64,000 nucleotides of DNA from positions 186,001 to 250,000 of the forward strand of contig NVWV01000001.1 in assembly GCA_002746305.1 (NCBI GenBank). Direction: 5' to 3'. Numbering within the stretch: the first letter of the stretch is position 1; each line of letters opens with the position of its first letter. The notes beneath the pieces were generated by a model. It worked only from the letters and a program-made list of their open reading frames with translations. It was not told where the DNA came from and searched no databases. Below are positions 18,800 through 27,423 of this stretch, piece by piece. This DNA is from Bacteroidota bacterium (lineage in GTDB: Bacteria > Bacteroidota > Bacteroidia > NS11-12g > UBA9320). A program made the position numbers and the translations under genes.

Positions 18800-19471
18800 C
18801 TATCTCATAATGACCATAATAAGTCTTACAACAGCTATTATCGCAATAACAACGCCTATTATGACTCTTCCGCTAGATTGGCTGGTTTCTGCTGTATTTA
18901 GCCCTGGAGAACTCATTTTAATATTGTATTTTAGTTCTTGAGAAGCGTTGATGTTTTTTAAACTGAGAAGAACTTTTTTGCAATTGATTATATCTTCTCT
19001 TTTATAAAATCTCTTGCCAATATCAAGTCCTAATTGAGCATATTCTTGGCTCAAATCAGAATCATTTTTAGATTTATAGTTGATAAGGTTGGTCCATGAC
19101 TCCCCAAAACTCTTTTCTACTGCTTCCTCAATACTCATCCCTGCAGGAGTTCGTTTGGCATGAAGTTCTCGTACTCTAAACATTACACCGTCAATTACTT
19201 CATTTATCAATTGATCGCATTTTGCGGCATACTCAGGAGTACATACTCGTTTCATTTTTTGTAAACGAGCAATCTTCCAAATATGATTTATAGAAAAAGC
19301 TTCTTCGACTACAGTTTTGAAACTTTGGAAATATTTTGGACTTATCCAATCTAAGAATTTGTCCTCATCCGTTATGAAATCATCAAAATTCGTAGAGTAG
19401 AATATCTCATTCTTGGTGATAAATGCATTTAAATCTTCATGTTGACTCAAGATGTTTTCATATTGTATCAT
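18800..19471 (-). CDS. Hypothetical protein with C-terminal membrane anchor
   Basis: A 223-residue protein of no recognised family, read from the ATG at 19471 because a -7-like box (TATTTTCG on the minus strand, 19483-19476) ends four bases before it; an upstream start at 19495 adds eight residues. The body is charged and largely helix-prone, with DFITDEDKFLDWI early, followed by a long helical region rich in Lys and Glu. The last 25 residues (VIIGVVIAIIAVVRLIMVIMR) form one hydrophobic segment. It is therefore probably a tail-anchored cytoplasmic-domain protein. It lies 26 bases downstream of the SulP gene, possibly in the same transcript. Confidence 0.7.
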   Translation of the reverse strand: MIQYENILSQHEDLNAFITKNEIFYSTNFDDFITDEDKFLDWISPKYFQSFKTVVEEAFSINHIWKIARLQKMKRVCTPEYAAKCDQLINEVIDGVMFRVRELHAKRTPAGMSIEEAVEKSFGESWTNLINYKSKNDSDLSQEYAQLGLDIGKRFYKREDIINCKKVLLSLKNINASQELKYNIKMSSPGLNTAETSQSSGRVIIGVVIAIIAVVRLIMVIMR

Positions 19472-19521
19472 GAAACGAAAATAGTAAAACCTCACATTTT
19501 ATTAATATGAGGTTTTAAAAT

Positions 19522-21150
19522 CTAGTTTTTTTTGTCGACCAATTCTTCAAAATCCGCAATAGGGTTTGGCTGTTTACCCTCCAGCATCCCTTTAACTTCT
19601 AAGTCAATATTGGCAAATTTAGCATGCGTTTCAAAATCGCGAATTATTTCTCGAACATCTGGATGGATGCTTATGGACTTACGACCATCAATGATGACTT
19701 TGGAGCCATTTGGTACTTTGTTTAGTGTACTCATAATACTTGCCTTGTGTAGGAAAGTTACGTCTTCAGCAAGAAGGAATCTAAACTGATTATTGGCCTT
19801 ATCTGTGGACGTATCTAAAAGATATGGTTTTCTATAATTCAAGTATAAAATTTCAAATATTGCAACTACTAATCCAATTCCAACACCCCATAATAGATCT
19901 TTGAATACAATGAAAATAATAGTGATTATAAATGGGAAAAACTGTGTTTTCCCCTCTTTCCATATAGCTATAAATGTATCTGGTTTAGCAAGTTTGTATC
20001 CGACAATTAGAAGTATAGCCGCCAAACTTGCTCTAGGAATTAGATTAAGTACTTGTGGTAGAAAAGCAACAAAACATAAAATAAACAGACCATGTATAAT
20101 CGCTGATACTTTGGTTTTACCACCACTTTGGATGTTAGCAGAACTACGTACAATGACCTGTGTAATTGGTAAACCTCCAATCAAACCACTGAGAATATTT
20201 CCAACACCTTGAGCTTTTAGCTCTCTATTGGTTGGAGTAATCCTTTTTTCAGGATCTAATTTGTCGGTGGCTTCTACACAAAGAAGAGTTTCAAGACTTG
20301 CGACAATGGTTATTACAATAGCAGTTTTCCATACTAAGGAGTTACCAATAGCACTAAAGTTTGGAAACGTGAAAAAACTCCAAAATTCTTTAGTATTGTT
20401 AGCTACAGGAACATTTACAAGGTGTTCTTGTACCATTTCATAGCTACTACCTTTAAAGAAAAAGACTGATGCTATACCCACAAGTATGGCAACAAGTGGT
20501 CCCTGTACTATTTTAGTGAGCTTTATTTTTTGAATAAACTTGGTTTGCCAAAGAATGAGTATGATTATACCAATAACCGAAATTATAGTAGCTCCAATGT
20601 CTGGATTTCCTAGGGCATTTAGTATTTCTGTGAAGGTATTCTCTCCATCTATTTGGTAGAAATTAAAATCACCTTCCATATCCTTATCGTAACCGAGAGC
20701 ATGAGGTATTTCCTTTAAGAAAATGGTTATACCAATTCCAGCTAACATTCCTTTTATAACGGATGATGGAAAGTAGTATCCTATAATACCACCATTTATA
20801 TAGCCGAGAATAACTTGTATTACTCCTGCAATAACTACAGCGAGTAGGAATACTTGTATGGCCTCTGAGAAGACCTTGTCTGAAGGGATAGTACTAGGGA
20901 CTTGCTCTTTGAATTGTTCAATAGCATCGTAGATAATTACTGCAAGGCCTGCTGCGGGGCCACTTACGCCGAGCTGAGAACCGCTAAGCCCACCAACTAC
21001 TATACCTCCAATAATGCCTGCTATTAAACCAGAAAATGCTGGTACTCCACTAACTGCTGCTATACCTAAACAAAGAGGCACTGCAACTAAAAAAACGACC
21101 AATCCGGCCGGTAAATCAGACTTAATCTGATATAAATATTTTTTCATCAA
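19522..21150 (-). CDS. SulP-family anion transporter with STAS domain
   Basis: A 542-residue inner-membrane transporter for sulfate, bicarbonate or related anions. The N-terminal half has the family signature near the start (SDLPAGLVVFLVAVPLCLGIA). It continues through repeated hydrophobic segments including GVSGPAAGLAVI and the TNRELKAQGVGNILSGLIGGLP motif. The C-terminal 110 residues form a STAS-like domain (LLAEDVTFLHKASIM ... SKVIIDGRKSISI) that often regulates transport. Family length is normal. Which anion is carried cannot be told. A 91-residue secreted protein gene lies 55 bases upstream on the same strand. Confidence 0.92.
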   Translation of the reverse strand: MMKKYLYQIKSDLPAGLVVFLVAVPLCLGIAAVSGVPAFSGLIAGIIGGIVVGGLSGSQLGVSGPAAGLAVIIYDAIEQFKEQVPSTIPSDKVFSEAIQVFLLAVVIAGVIQVILGYINGGIIGYYFPSSVIKGMLAGIGITIFLKEIPHALGYDKDMEGDFNFYQIDGENTFTEILNALGNPDIGATIISVIGIIILILWQTKFIQKIKLTKIVQGPLVAILVGIASVFFFKGSSYEMVQEHLVNVPVANNTKEFWSFFTFPNFSAIGNSLVWKTAIVITIVASLETLLCVEATDKLDPEKRITPTNRELKAQGVGNILSGLIGGLPITQVIVRSSANIQSGGKTKVSAIIHGLFILCFVAFLPQVLNLIPRASLAAILLIVGYKLAKPDTFIAIWKEGKTQFFPFIITIIFIVFKDLLWGVGIGLVVAIFEILYLNYRKPYLLDTSTDKANNQFRFLLAEDVTFLHKASIMSTLNKVPNGSKVIIDGRKSISIHPDVREIIRDFETHAKFANIDLEVKGMLEGKQPNPIADFEELVDKKN

Positions 21151-21205
21151 GAAATGATTAAAGAATTAAAATTAAACTAAATAACTAAAAAGGGGGGAAG
21201 TGGTG

Positions 21206-21481
21206 TTAGCTTAATTCGGGAGGTGGTGTGGGAACACCTTTACTTAGAAGGTCAAGTTTTAGATAGGATTCTAGAATAAATGAAGCTTGGGGTGAGAGAC
21301 TAGTGTTACGGTAGGTGTCATCTGAGACTTGAAACTTGATGTCCTCTTCTATTTCATTCTCAGTATCACTTGTCTCTTCTAATAGCTCTATATCCATGCT
21401 ACTATATTGCATACAAATAACATGGACAAACAAAATGTTTGAGATTATGCAAAAGAGTAAAAATACAGTAAAAGGCTTCAT
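21206..21481 (-). CDS. Small secreted acidic protein of unknown function
   Basis: A 91-residue protein with an N-terminal signal sequence or anchor (MKPFTVFLLFCIISNILFVHV). A Glu/Asp-rich central section follows (about residues 30-52). The C-terminal part has a helix-prone segment (SFILESYLKLDLLSKG) and a terminal VPTPPPELS. I do not recognise the family. It is 55 bases upstream of the SulP transporter gene and has its own possible -7 box (TAGTATTG, 21503-21496). Exists as an ORF with a plausible signal, but the short length leaves room for doubt. Confidence 0.65.
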   Translation of the reverse strand: MKPFTVFLLFCIISNILFVHVICMQYSSMDIELLEETSDTENEIEEDIKFQVSDDTYRNTSLSPQASFILESYLKLDLLSKGVPTPPPELS

Positions 21482-21580
21482 TTTTTAGATGCCTGCAATA
21501 CTAAGAAATAAGAGGATATGAAAAAATATTATTACAACTATAAAGTATCATTATGACAGGGTCTTTTTCAGACATCAAAT

Positions 21581-22201
21581 CTATAGTTGATTTGCTCCTA
21601 AACCCTCTCTAATAAGTACTAGCTCACCTTCCGAGGCATCAATAACCGTAGTTCCAATATTGGATCCAGCTTCTCCATCAATAATAAAATCAACCTTGTT
21701 TTGCCATGCTTCAAAGATTTCTTCTGGTTCTGTTAGGTATTCTTGAATCTCGTCTTCGGAGTGAATGGATGACGATACCAAAGGATTACCCAATTCTTCA
21801 ATAAGAGACTGACAAATGGCATTGTTTGGTACACGTATCCCTATGGTTTTTTTGTTTTGTCTGAAAATTTTCGGGATGTTATTGTTGGCTTTCAGAATAA
21901 ATGTAAATGGTCCGGGAAGAAGTCTGTTCATTAGTTTGTAAGTCGGATTTGCAATGGGAGAGGTATACTCACTCAAGTTGCTTAAATCTTTACAAAGAAT
22001 AGAAAGATTAGCCTTATTCGGTTTTTTGTCAATGAGCTTACATATCTTTTCCATTACCTCACGATGATAGAGGTCGCCAACTATTGCATATATAGAGTCA
22101 GTTGGAATAATAGCAAGTCCTCCTTTACGAAGAACTTGCACTATTTCTTGAATTATTTTTGTGTTAATGTTATGAGGTCTTATTTCAATAAATTCGCTCA
22201 T
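21581..22201 (-). CDS. TsaC/YciO/Sua5-family protein (YrdC domain)
   Basis: A 206-residue cytoplasmic protein with the YrdC fold, related to threonylcarbamoyl-AMP synthase, which supplies the activated group for t6A37 modification of tRNA. Landmarks are LRKGGLAIIPTDSIYAIVGD, an LSILCKDLSNLSEY segment, LLPGPFTFILKA, TIGIRVPNN, and PLVSSSIHSED near the phosphate-binding part. The pattern is closer to YciO than to classical TsaC, so the exact role is uncertain. It lies 11 bases from the end of sucC, so the two are probably co-transcribed. Confidence 0.85.
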   Translation of the reverse strand: MSEFIEIRPHNINTKIIQEIVQVLRKGGLAIIPTDSIYAIVGDLYHREVMEKICKLIDKKPNKANLSILCKDLSNLSEYTSPIANPTYKLMNRLLPGPFTFILKANNNIPKIFRQNKKTIGIRVPNNAICQSLIEELGNPLVSSSIHSEDEIQEYLTEPEEIFEAWQNKVDFIIDGEAGSNIGTTVIDASEGELVLIREGLGANQL

Positions 22202-22212
22202 AACATAAAGTT

Positions 22213-23403
22213 TTATGCTAAAACAGCTTTAACCTTATCTGCGGCTTCTTGAAGTACGATTGCAGATTCTACTTGAAGTCCACTTTCGTCTATTATTTTC
22301 TTAGCCTCCTCAGCGTTAGTTCCTTGCAATCTTACAATGATTGGAATGTTTATTTCACCGATTGACTTGTATGCCTCAACTACACCATTAGCTACTCTAT
22401 CACATCTTACTATACCTCCAAAAATATTAATCAAAATAGCTTTAACATTTGGGTCTTTCAAAATGATACGGAAGCCTGCTTCTACCGTAGTAGCATTTGC
22501 TCCTCCTCCTACGTCAAGGAAGTTGGCTGGTTCTCCACCACTTAGTTTGATAATATCCATTGTAGCCATTGCCAAACCTGCACCATTTACCATACAACCT
22601 ACGTTTCCGTCTAGTTTTATAAAGTTAAGGTCATGTTTTTTTGCTTCAACCTCAGTTGGATCTTCTTCAGCTTCGTCTCTTAGTTCGATAAAGTCCTTGT
22701 GTCTGTACAAAGCATTATCGTCCAAAGATACCTTGCTATCTACAGCGATTATTTTATCATCTGAAGTTTTTAGTACGGGGTTTATTTCAAATAAAGAAGC
22801 ATCGATACCGACATAAGCTTTATAAAGGGCACTTACAAACTTTACCATACCTTTAAAAGCAACACCACTTAGTCCTAGATTAAAAGCAATTTTACGTGCT
22901 TGAAAACCTTGAAGGCCTAAAGCAGGATCAATAAACTCTCTGTGAATCTTCTCTGGAGTATCATGAGCCACTTGTTCAATATCCATACCTCCCTCAGTTG
23001 TATAGATAATTACATTCTTGCCAGAGTTTCTATCCAACAATACACTCATGTAGTATTCATCTGGTTCGTTTGCTCCAGGATAATATACATCTTGAGCGAT
23101 CAATACCTTATTTACAAATTTACCAGCCTTGCTAGTTTGAGGTGTAATTAATGTCATACCAAGAATGTCATTTACTACCTGTTGTAATTCTTCATCATTT
23201 TTGGCAAGTTTTACTCCTCCACCTTTGCCTCTTCCACCTGCATGAATTTGAGCTTTCACTATCATCCAATCAGTGCCAGTCTGCTCACGCAGTTTAGCCC
23301 CAGCAGAAATTGCATCCTCTTTTTTGTTTATTACTATTCCTTCTTGTATTGCTACACCGTAGGATTTAAGTATTTCTTTAGCTTGATACTCGTGTATATT
23401 CAT
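22213..23403 (-). CDS. sucC: Succinate-CoA ligase (ADP-forming) subunit beta
   Basis: A 396-residue TCA-cycle subunit; with the alpha subunit it makes ATP from succinyl-CoA. The ATP-grasp domain begins MNIHEYQAKEILKSYGV. It has KAQIHAGGRGKGGGVKLA, DRNSGKNVIIYTTEGGMDIE, LFEINPV and the C-terminal CoA-ligase part (NFLDVGGGAN, INIFGGIVRCD, VRLQGTNAEE). No sucD is adjacent in this window. A -7 box lies 11 bases upstream of the ATG. Confidence 0.97.
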   Translation of the reverse strand: MNIHEYQAKEILKSYGVAIQEGIVINKKEDAISAGAKLREQTGTDWMIVKAQIHAGGRGKGGGVKLAKNDEELQQVVNDILGMTLITPQTSKAGKFVNKVLIAQDVYYPGANEPDEYYMSVLLDRNSGKNVIIYTTEGGMDIEQVAHDTPEKIHREFIDPALGLQGFQARKIAFNLGLSGVAFKGMVKFVSALYKAYVGIDASLFEINPVLKTSDDKIIAVDSKVSLDDNALYRHKDFIELRDEAEEDPTEVEAKKHDLNFIKLDGNVGCMVNGAGLAMATMDIIKLSGGEPANFLDVGGGANATTVEAGFRIILKDPNVKAILINIFGGIVRCDRVANGVVEAYKSIGEINIPIIVRLQGTNAEEAKKIIDESGLQVESAIVLQEAADKVKAVLA

Positions 23404-23414
23404 ATATAAGGCCG

Positions 23415-23422
23415 CAAAAATA
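23415..23422 (-). promoter_or_regulatory. -7 promoter element before sucC
   Basis: The minus strand reads TATTTTTG (23422-23415), ending 11 bases before the sucC ATG. No matching -33 TTG is seen at usual spacing, so this half-promoter call rests on the -7 element and its position. Confidence 0.45.
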
Positions 23423-23541
23423 GAATATGTGGAGTGTTAGAAAACATAAATTAGTAAAAAGTGGATATGTGTTAATGGTTAAACCTACACTCTTGCTAAA
23501 GAATGTTGTTTTGTTTTCGTACTTATTTTAAGTATATAAAA

Positions 23542-23775
23542 CTAAGAGTAGGGTGCGGCTTTTTTAATTTTCCTAACTAAACCTAGGATTAATCCCAATG
23601 TTAAAACAGCAAATCCAGAATAGTATATTAATTCTTCTGCTTTATAGGACTCGATTCTTTGCTGAATAATTTCAGGGGAAGGGTCCTGTGGTGGAATATT
23701 GATGAAAATCACATTGAATAGAAATCCAATTATCAATATGGAAACACCTATTAAAATTAGGCTCTTTGATTTCAT
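23542..23775 (-). CDS. Small two-helix membrane protein
   Basis: A 77-residue protein read from the ATG at 23775 (a GTG at 23823 would add 16 residues). It has one hydrophobic helix at the start (SLILIGVSILIIGFLFNVIFI), a short polar loop containing PPQDPSPE, and a second helix (YYSGFAVLTLGLILGLV) with a basic tail. No family recognised. An 8-bp inverted repeat overlaps the ATG (23774-23794), which could fold so that the start codon is paired. It stands between sucC and the DUF1573 gene on the same strand. Confidence 0.65.
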   Translation of the reverse strand: MKSKSLILIGVSILIIGFLFNVIFINIPPQDPSPEIIQQRIESYKAEELIYYSGFAVLTLGLILGLVRKIKKAAPYS

Positions 23776-23794
23776 ATTCAGTAATGCTGAATAT
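23774..23794 (-). promoter_or_regulatory. Inverted repeat overlapping a start codon
   Basis: On the plus strand ATATTCAG (23774-23781) and CTGAATAT (23787-23794) form a perfect 8-bp inverted repeat with a 5-base loop. In the minus-strand transcript the second arm ends on the first bases of the ATG at 23775. The hairpin could therefore modulate initiation. It is AU-rich and may be chance. Confidence 0.35.
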
Positions 23795-23853
23795 TTACTC
23801 CTATCTTTTTTATGTGCCTTCACACATTAAAAAGATTATGAATATCATCCTTG

Positions 23854-24324
23854 TTATTTGTGATTGTGCCCTTCATGGCTCTTAGGTGGGTCCATTGGGC
23901 CAGTATGCAAAGGAGCATTTTTTCGTTGTTCCTCGGTCATTTCTATTCTAGTGCCATCTAATTCAAGTACTACTGCCTCAAACACTAGACTAATATTTCC
24001 GGCATTAGTCTCGAGATTAACTCCCTTTGCGTTATATCCAGACCGTCCTTTTGTATCAAAAGTGGCATTAATAGAATCTCTTTGCCCTGGCTTAATGGGG
24101 TGTTTTGGGAATTCTGCAACAGTACAACCGCAAGTAGGTTTTACTTTCGTGATTAGTAGGTCCGCATCTCCTGTATTAGTGAAGTAGTACACTACTTTTA
24201 GTTGAGTGCCTTCTTTTATATTCTCAAACTTTAATCCTTTTTTCTCGAATGTTGCTTGAGGACCTGTTTGTGCAAATGATGTAATACTTACAAGTAAAAA
24301 TAATAATAGTGCTGTTTTTTTCAT
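23854..24324 (-). CDS. DUF1573-family secreted protein
   Basis: A 156-residue protein with a signal peptide (MKKTALLLFLLVSITSFAQ) followed by the DUF1573 beta-sandwich. Landmarks are FTNTGDADLLITKVKPTCGCT with the family's CGCT motif, PIKPGQRDSINATFDTKGR and NLETNAGN. The C-terminus is His- and Pro-rich. The start at 24324 is favoured over the upstream 24354 because it begins the signal peptide and follows a -7 box by five bases. DUF1573 proteins are common in Bacteroidota exports; function is not known. Confidence 0.9.
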   Translation of the reverse strand: MKKTALLLFLLVSITSFAQTGPQATFEKKGLKFENIKEGTQLKVVYYFTNTGDADLLITKVKPTCGCTVAEFPKHPIKPGQRDSINATFDTKGRSGYNAKGVNLETNAGNISLVFEAVVLELDGTRIEMTEEQRKNAPLHTGPMDPPKSHEGHNHK

Positions 24325-24329
24325 CTCTA

Positions 24330-24337
24330 CAAAAATA
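24330..24337 (-). promoter_or_regulatory. -7 promoter element before DUF1573 gene
   Basis: The minus strand reads TATTTTTG (24337-24330), five bases before the ATG at 24324. This supports that start over the longer reading frame and implies an almost leaderless transcript. No clear -33 element. Confidence 0.5.
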
Positions 24338-24386
24338 GACCAATATCGTGCCAAGTTTGTTGCACAATAATCATAAATTATCGCTT

Positions 24387-24863
24387 CTATATTTTTTTGA
24401 GTAATAAGAGGAAGAGTTCATCAAATTCGCCTCTTCCTGAAAGCATGTTCTTGGGAATCGTTAATGTGCCTTCTGAATGAATTATTTTGAGCATTTTTTG
24501 GCGATTTATTTCAATCACATCAATGTTAGAAATATTATGAAATTCAATATGTATTATTTTGGAACTAATGCCACTTTTAGGTGCGGAAATCTGTTTGCCT
24601 GTAACCACAATTTCTCTAAATGACATAAATCCTTTTAACAATGCAAAAGAACCAGATAGTATGAGGAGTACAGAGAATGTAAAAAGTACCCAATAAAATG
24701 TAGTTGCTTGAGACACATTAAGTTCTAGTATTCCATTAATCAATAAAACCTCCTTGTTTTGAAGAGCCAATTTTCCCAGTACAACTGCACAGATAAGGAA
24801 GAACAGGATGGGAAAAATAAAGGTAGTAGTCTTGGGCTTATAAGTGTATCTTTTTTCTTCCAT
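24387..24863 (-). CDS. Two-helix membrane protein with PH-like C-terminal domain
   Basis: A 158-residue protein with two hydrophobic segments (FIFPILFFLICAVVLGKLAL at about 15-35 and WVLFTFSVLLILSGSFALL at about 58-77). A soluble domain of alternating beta strands and a final helix follows (REIVVTGKQISAP ... HIEFHNISNIDVIEINRQKMLKIIH). The layout resembles bacterial PH-domain membrane proteins, but no specific family is certain. It begins 5 bases after the priA stop, so the two are almost certainly co-transcribed. Function unknown. Confidence 0.75.
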   Translation of the reverse strand: MEEKRYTYKPKTTTFIFPILFFLICAVVLGKLALQNKEVLLINGILELNVSQATTFYWVLFTFSVLLILSGSFALLKGFMSFREIVVTGKQISAPKSGISSKIIHIEFHNISNIDVIEINRQKMLKIIHSEGTLTIPKNMLSGRGEFDELFLLLLKKI

Positions 24864-24868
24864 AGAGT

Positions 24869-27334
24869 TTAAATAGGATCTACATCGACAATTATTCTTG
24901 CCTGACTAAAATCTTTTTGTTTGTCCAATTGAGCTATAGCCGCCTTAAGTTTATATTTCTGCTCTTTAAGTATGCTGCCATTATTTTCTATTTTAAGAAC
25001 AAAATGAAGTAAGTACCAATTTCGAATCTTACTCACATAGGGTTTCTCTGGTCCTAATAGGCTAGCACCAAAGAAACTAATAAGATGATTTTTAGTCAGT
25101 TGGCCTATCTTATAAAGATGGAGAGCATCTTTATGTTTTAATGTGATTTTAATGAGTCTATGAAAAGGTGGATAATTATAATCTTGTCTTTCGATTAACT
25201 CTTTTTCATACATTCCCAAAAAATCATTCTGTACAATTTGGTCAATAACAAAATGGTCAGGCTTAGACGTCTGTATATACACCATTCCTTGTTCTTTTCT
25301 TCTTCCAGCTCTTCCTGCAACTTGTGTGATTAGTTGAAAAGCTCGCTCATTTGCTCTGAAATCTGGGAAGTTAATTAGATGATCAGCATTGAGGATACCA
25401 ACTGTACTGACATTCTCAAAATCCAACCCCTTGGCTACCATTTGAGTGCCAATTAAGACATCAATTTTGCCTGCTGCGAATTCCTGGATCAGTTTAGTAT
25501 GAGAGTTTTTCAGACGAGTGGTGTTGTAATCCATTCTTTTCACTTTAAGATCAGGTAGGTAAAGAGCGAGTTCATCTTCTATCCGCTCTGTTCCATAACC
25601 TATTAGTTCTATCCCCTTATTATTACATGTAGCACATTGATTAACAACAGGTTGAGTGAATCCGCAATAGTGGCATCTTAAATTATCTTGGTACTTGTAG
25701 TAGGTAAGTGATATATCACAGTTCTGACATTTAGGTGTCCATGCACATACATTACACTCTAAAACAGGTACATAACCCTTCTTGTTCTGAAAAAGGATGG
25801 CTTGTTTTCCCTTTGCCTTTGCACTAGAAATTGCTTCAAGAAGTGTATCACTAAATATGCCTTTCGAGCGTTTTTGTTTCTTCTGAAGCTGCATATCTAC
25901 TACTTCTATTTTAGGAAGTATTGAGTTGTCATAACGTTTGGTAAGTTTTACTAATATATACTTATCGTGTTGTGAGTTGTAATATGATTCTATAGCTGGA
26001 GTAGCGGTGCCCAGAAGGATGTTTGCTTTCTTTTTTGCTGCCAAGTAAAGAGCAGCATCCCTAGCATGAAAACGAGGTGCAGGTTCATGTTGTTTGAAAC
26101 TATTTTCGTGTTCTTCATCTACTATTATAAGACTCAGATTTTTAAAGGGTTGAAAGATTGCACTCCGGGTTCCAATCACTAAAAGTGGTTTGCCAGATTG
26201 TATAGCTTGGTAAACCTCCACACGCTCATTGGTGCTAAATCTAGAGTGCGATACAACCAATTGTTCTCCAAAGTATTGCTGCAATCGTTCTATAAGTTGG
26301 CTAGTTAGCACTATTTCAGGTAACAAATACAAGACTTGTTTGCCCTTATCCAGATTTTCTTTTATCAAGTGTGAATATACATGTGTTTTACCACTACTTG
26401 TTACTCCAAATAAAAGAACGGGTTTTTGTTCTACAAATGCCACTTGAATCTTGTGATATGCTTCCTGTTGTTCTGATCTTAAATCTTCAAGATCTTTAAT
26501 TTTATCTACAAATTGGATCCGTGATTTGGCTCTGTTTTCTTGAGAGAAGACGCCTTTGTCTATTAAGGCATTGATAGCAGCATTGGTTACATCATGCTTT
26601 ACAAGTTCAGTTTTTTCTGCTTCACCTGTAATACTGTATTTGGCAATGAAGGTCATCAAAGCCATGAGTTGTTTCTTGGCCCGTTTTTCTAACTCGTCAA
26701 AAAGTAAATTAAGGTGTTTGTCATTTTGGGCATCTACATGGATACTTATGTAGTTCACCATTTTTGGTTTATATACTTCGTTTATGTCTTCTTTGAGTAG
26801 GATAGCTCCTTTTAGATATAGCGACTTTACATACTTATGTATTTGATTAATTTTCAATAAACTCACTGCTTGACTAATTGTTAACTCCATACTCACTCTG
26901 AGACTTTCAATGATTAACAACTCTTTTGGGTCTAGAACTTGCCCACTTTGATCAAATTCTGGGTGAAGAATCATTTTGGACTCACCTTCCATTTTTAAGC
27001 CTGCTGGCATTGCAGCATTGTATACAAGTCCAATGCTCGTCATATAATAGCTGCTAATCCATTGCCAAAAGGAGAGTTGGTCTTCATTGACAATGGGTTC
27101 ATTATCTATAATATCGAATATATATCTAGCCTGATATTGAGTAGGGGGTGTGTTTCCTATAGTATAGATAAGACCAGCCATAACCTTACTTTTTCCGAAT
27201 GGTACGCTTACCCTTTTACCGATCACAACTTCCTCATTTAGCTCATATGGAATACGATAAGTAAATGTGGAATTAAGGTTAAGCGGGAGCAAAACCTCAA
27301 TAAATAATGTCTGACGAGTGTCTAAAGTGTCCAA
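24869..27334 (-). CDS. priA: Primosomal replication restart helicase PriA
   Basis: An 821-residue superfamily 2 helicase that reloads the replisome at stalled forks. The N-terminal DNA-binding domain starts FIEVLLPLNLNSTFTY. Walker A GVTSSGKT is near residue 308, followed by LPEIVLTSQL, DEEHENSFKQ and GTATPAIES. The zinc-binding insert has paired cysteines (CNVCAW, CQNC, CHYC, CATC), then GTERIEDEL and AGRAGR. Length and order match PriA. A -7 box (TAGCTTTG) lies 28 bases upstream. Confidence 0.97.
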   Translation of the reverse strand: MDTLDTRQTLFIEVLLPLNLNSTFTYRIPYELNEEVVIGKRVSVPFGKSKVMAGLIYTIGNTPPTQYQARYIFDIIDNEPIVNEDQLSFWQWISSYYMTSIGLVYNAAMPAGLKMEGESKMILHPEFDQSGQVLDPKELLIIESLRVSMELTISQAVSLLKINQIHKYVKSLYLKGAILLKEDINEVYKPKMVNYISIHVDAQNDKHLNLLFDELEKRAKKQLMALMTFIAKYSITGEAEKTELVKHDVTNAAINALIDKGVFSQENRAKSRIQFVDKIKDLEDLRSEQQEAYHKIQVAFVEQKPVLLFGVTSSGKTHVYSHLIKENLDKGKQVLYLLPEIVLTSQLIERLQQYFGEQLVVSHSRFSTNERVEVYQAIQSGKPLLVIGTRSAIFQPFKNLSLIIVDEEHENSFKQHEPAPRFHARDAALYLAAKKKANILLGTATPAIESYYNSQHDKYILVKLTKRYDNSILPKIEVVDMQLQKKQKRSKGIFSDTLLEAISSAKAKGKQAILFQNKKGYVPVLECNVCAWTPKCQNCDISLTYYKYQDNLRCHYCGFTQPVVNQCATCNNKGIELIGYGTERIEDELALYLPDLKVKRMDYNTTRLKNSHTKLIQEFAAGKIDVLIGTQMVAKGLDFENVSTVGILNADHLINFPDFRANERAFQLITQVAGRAGRRKEQGMVYIQTSKPDHFVIDQIVQNDFLGMYEKELIERQDYNYPPFHRLIKITLKHKDALHLYKIGQLTKNHLISFFGASLLGPEKPYVSKIRNWYLLHFVLKIENNGSILKEQKYKLKAAIAQLDKQKDFSQARIIVDVDPI

Positions 27335-27362
27335 TTAGTGTAAATATTACGCTTTTATCGGT

Positions 27363-27370
27363 CAAAGCTA
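27363..27370 (-). promoter_or_regulatory. -7 promoter element before priA
   Basis: The minus strand reads TAGCTTTG (27370-27363), ending 28 bases before the priA ATG. It lies 23 bases from the divergent -7 box at 27394-27401, so the two promoters overlap and may compete. Confidence 0.45.
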
Positions 27371-27393
27371 AATTAAAACTCAATAAGAGGCAC

Positions 27394-27401
27394 TACCTTT
27401 G
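27394..27401 (+). promoter_or_regulatory. -7 promoter element before lipoprotein gene
   Basis: TACCTTTG (27394-27401) ends 22 bases before a GTG at 27424. This supports GTG as the start, because the longer reading frame from 27307 would place the promoter inside the coding region and overlap the start of priA. Confidence 0.5.
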
Positions 27402-27423
27402 CGTTAAGAATAACAAAGGTTTG

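Noticed and set aside
27307..27423. ATG at 27307 as the start of the lipoprotein gene.
   Set aside because: It overlaps priA on the other strand, encodes a Cys- and Lys-rich stretch with no signal, and places the -7 box inside the coding region.
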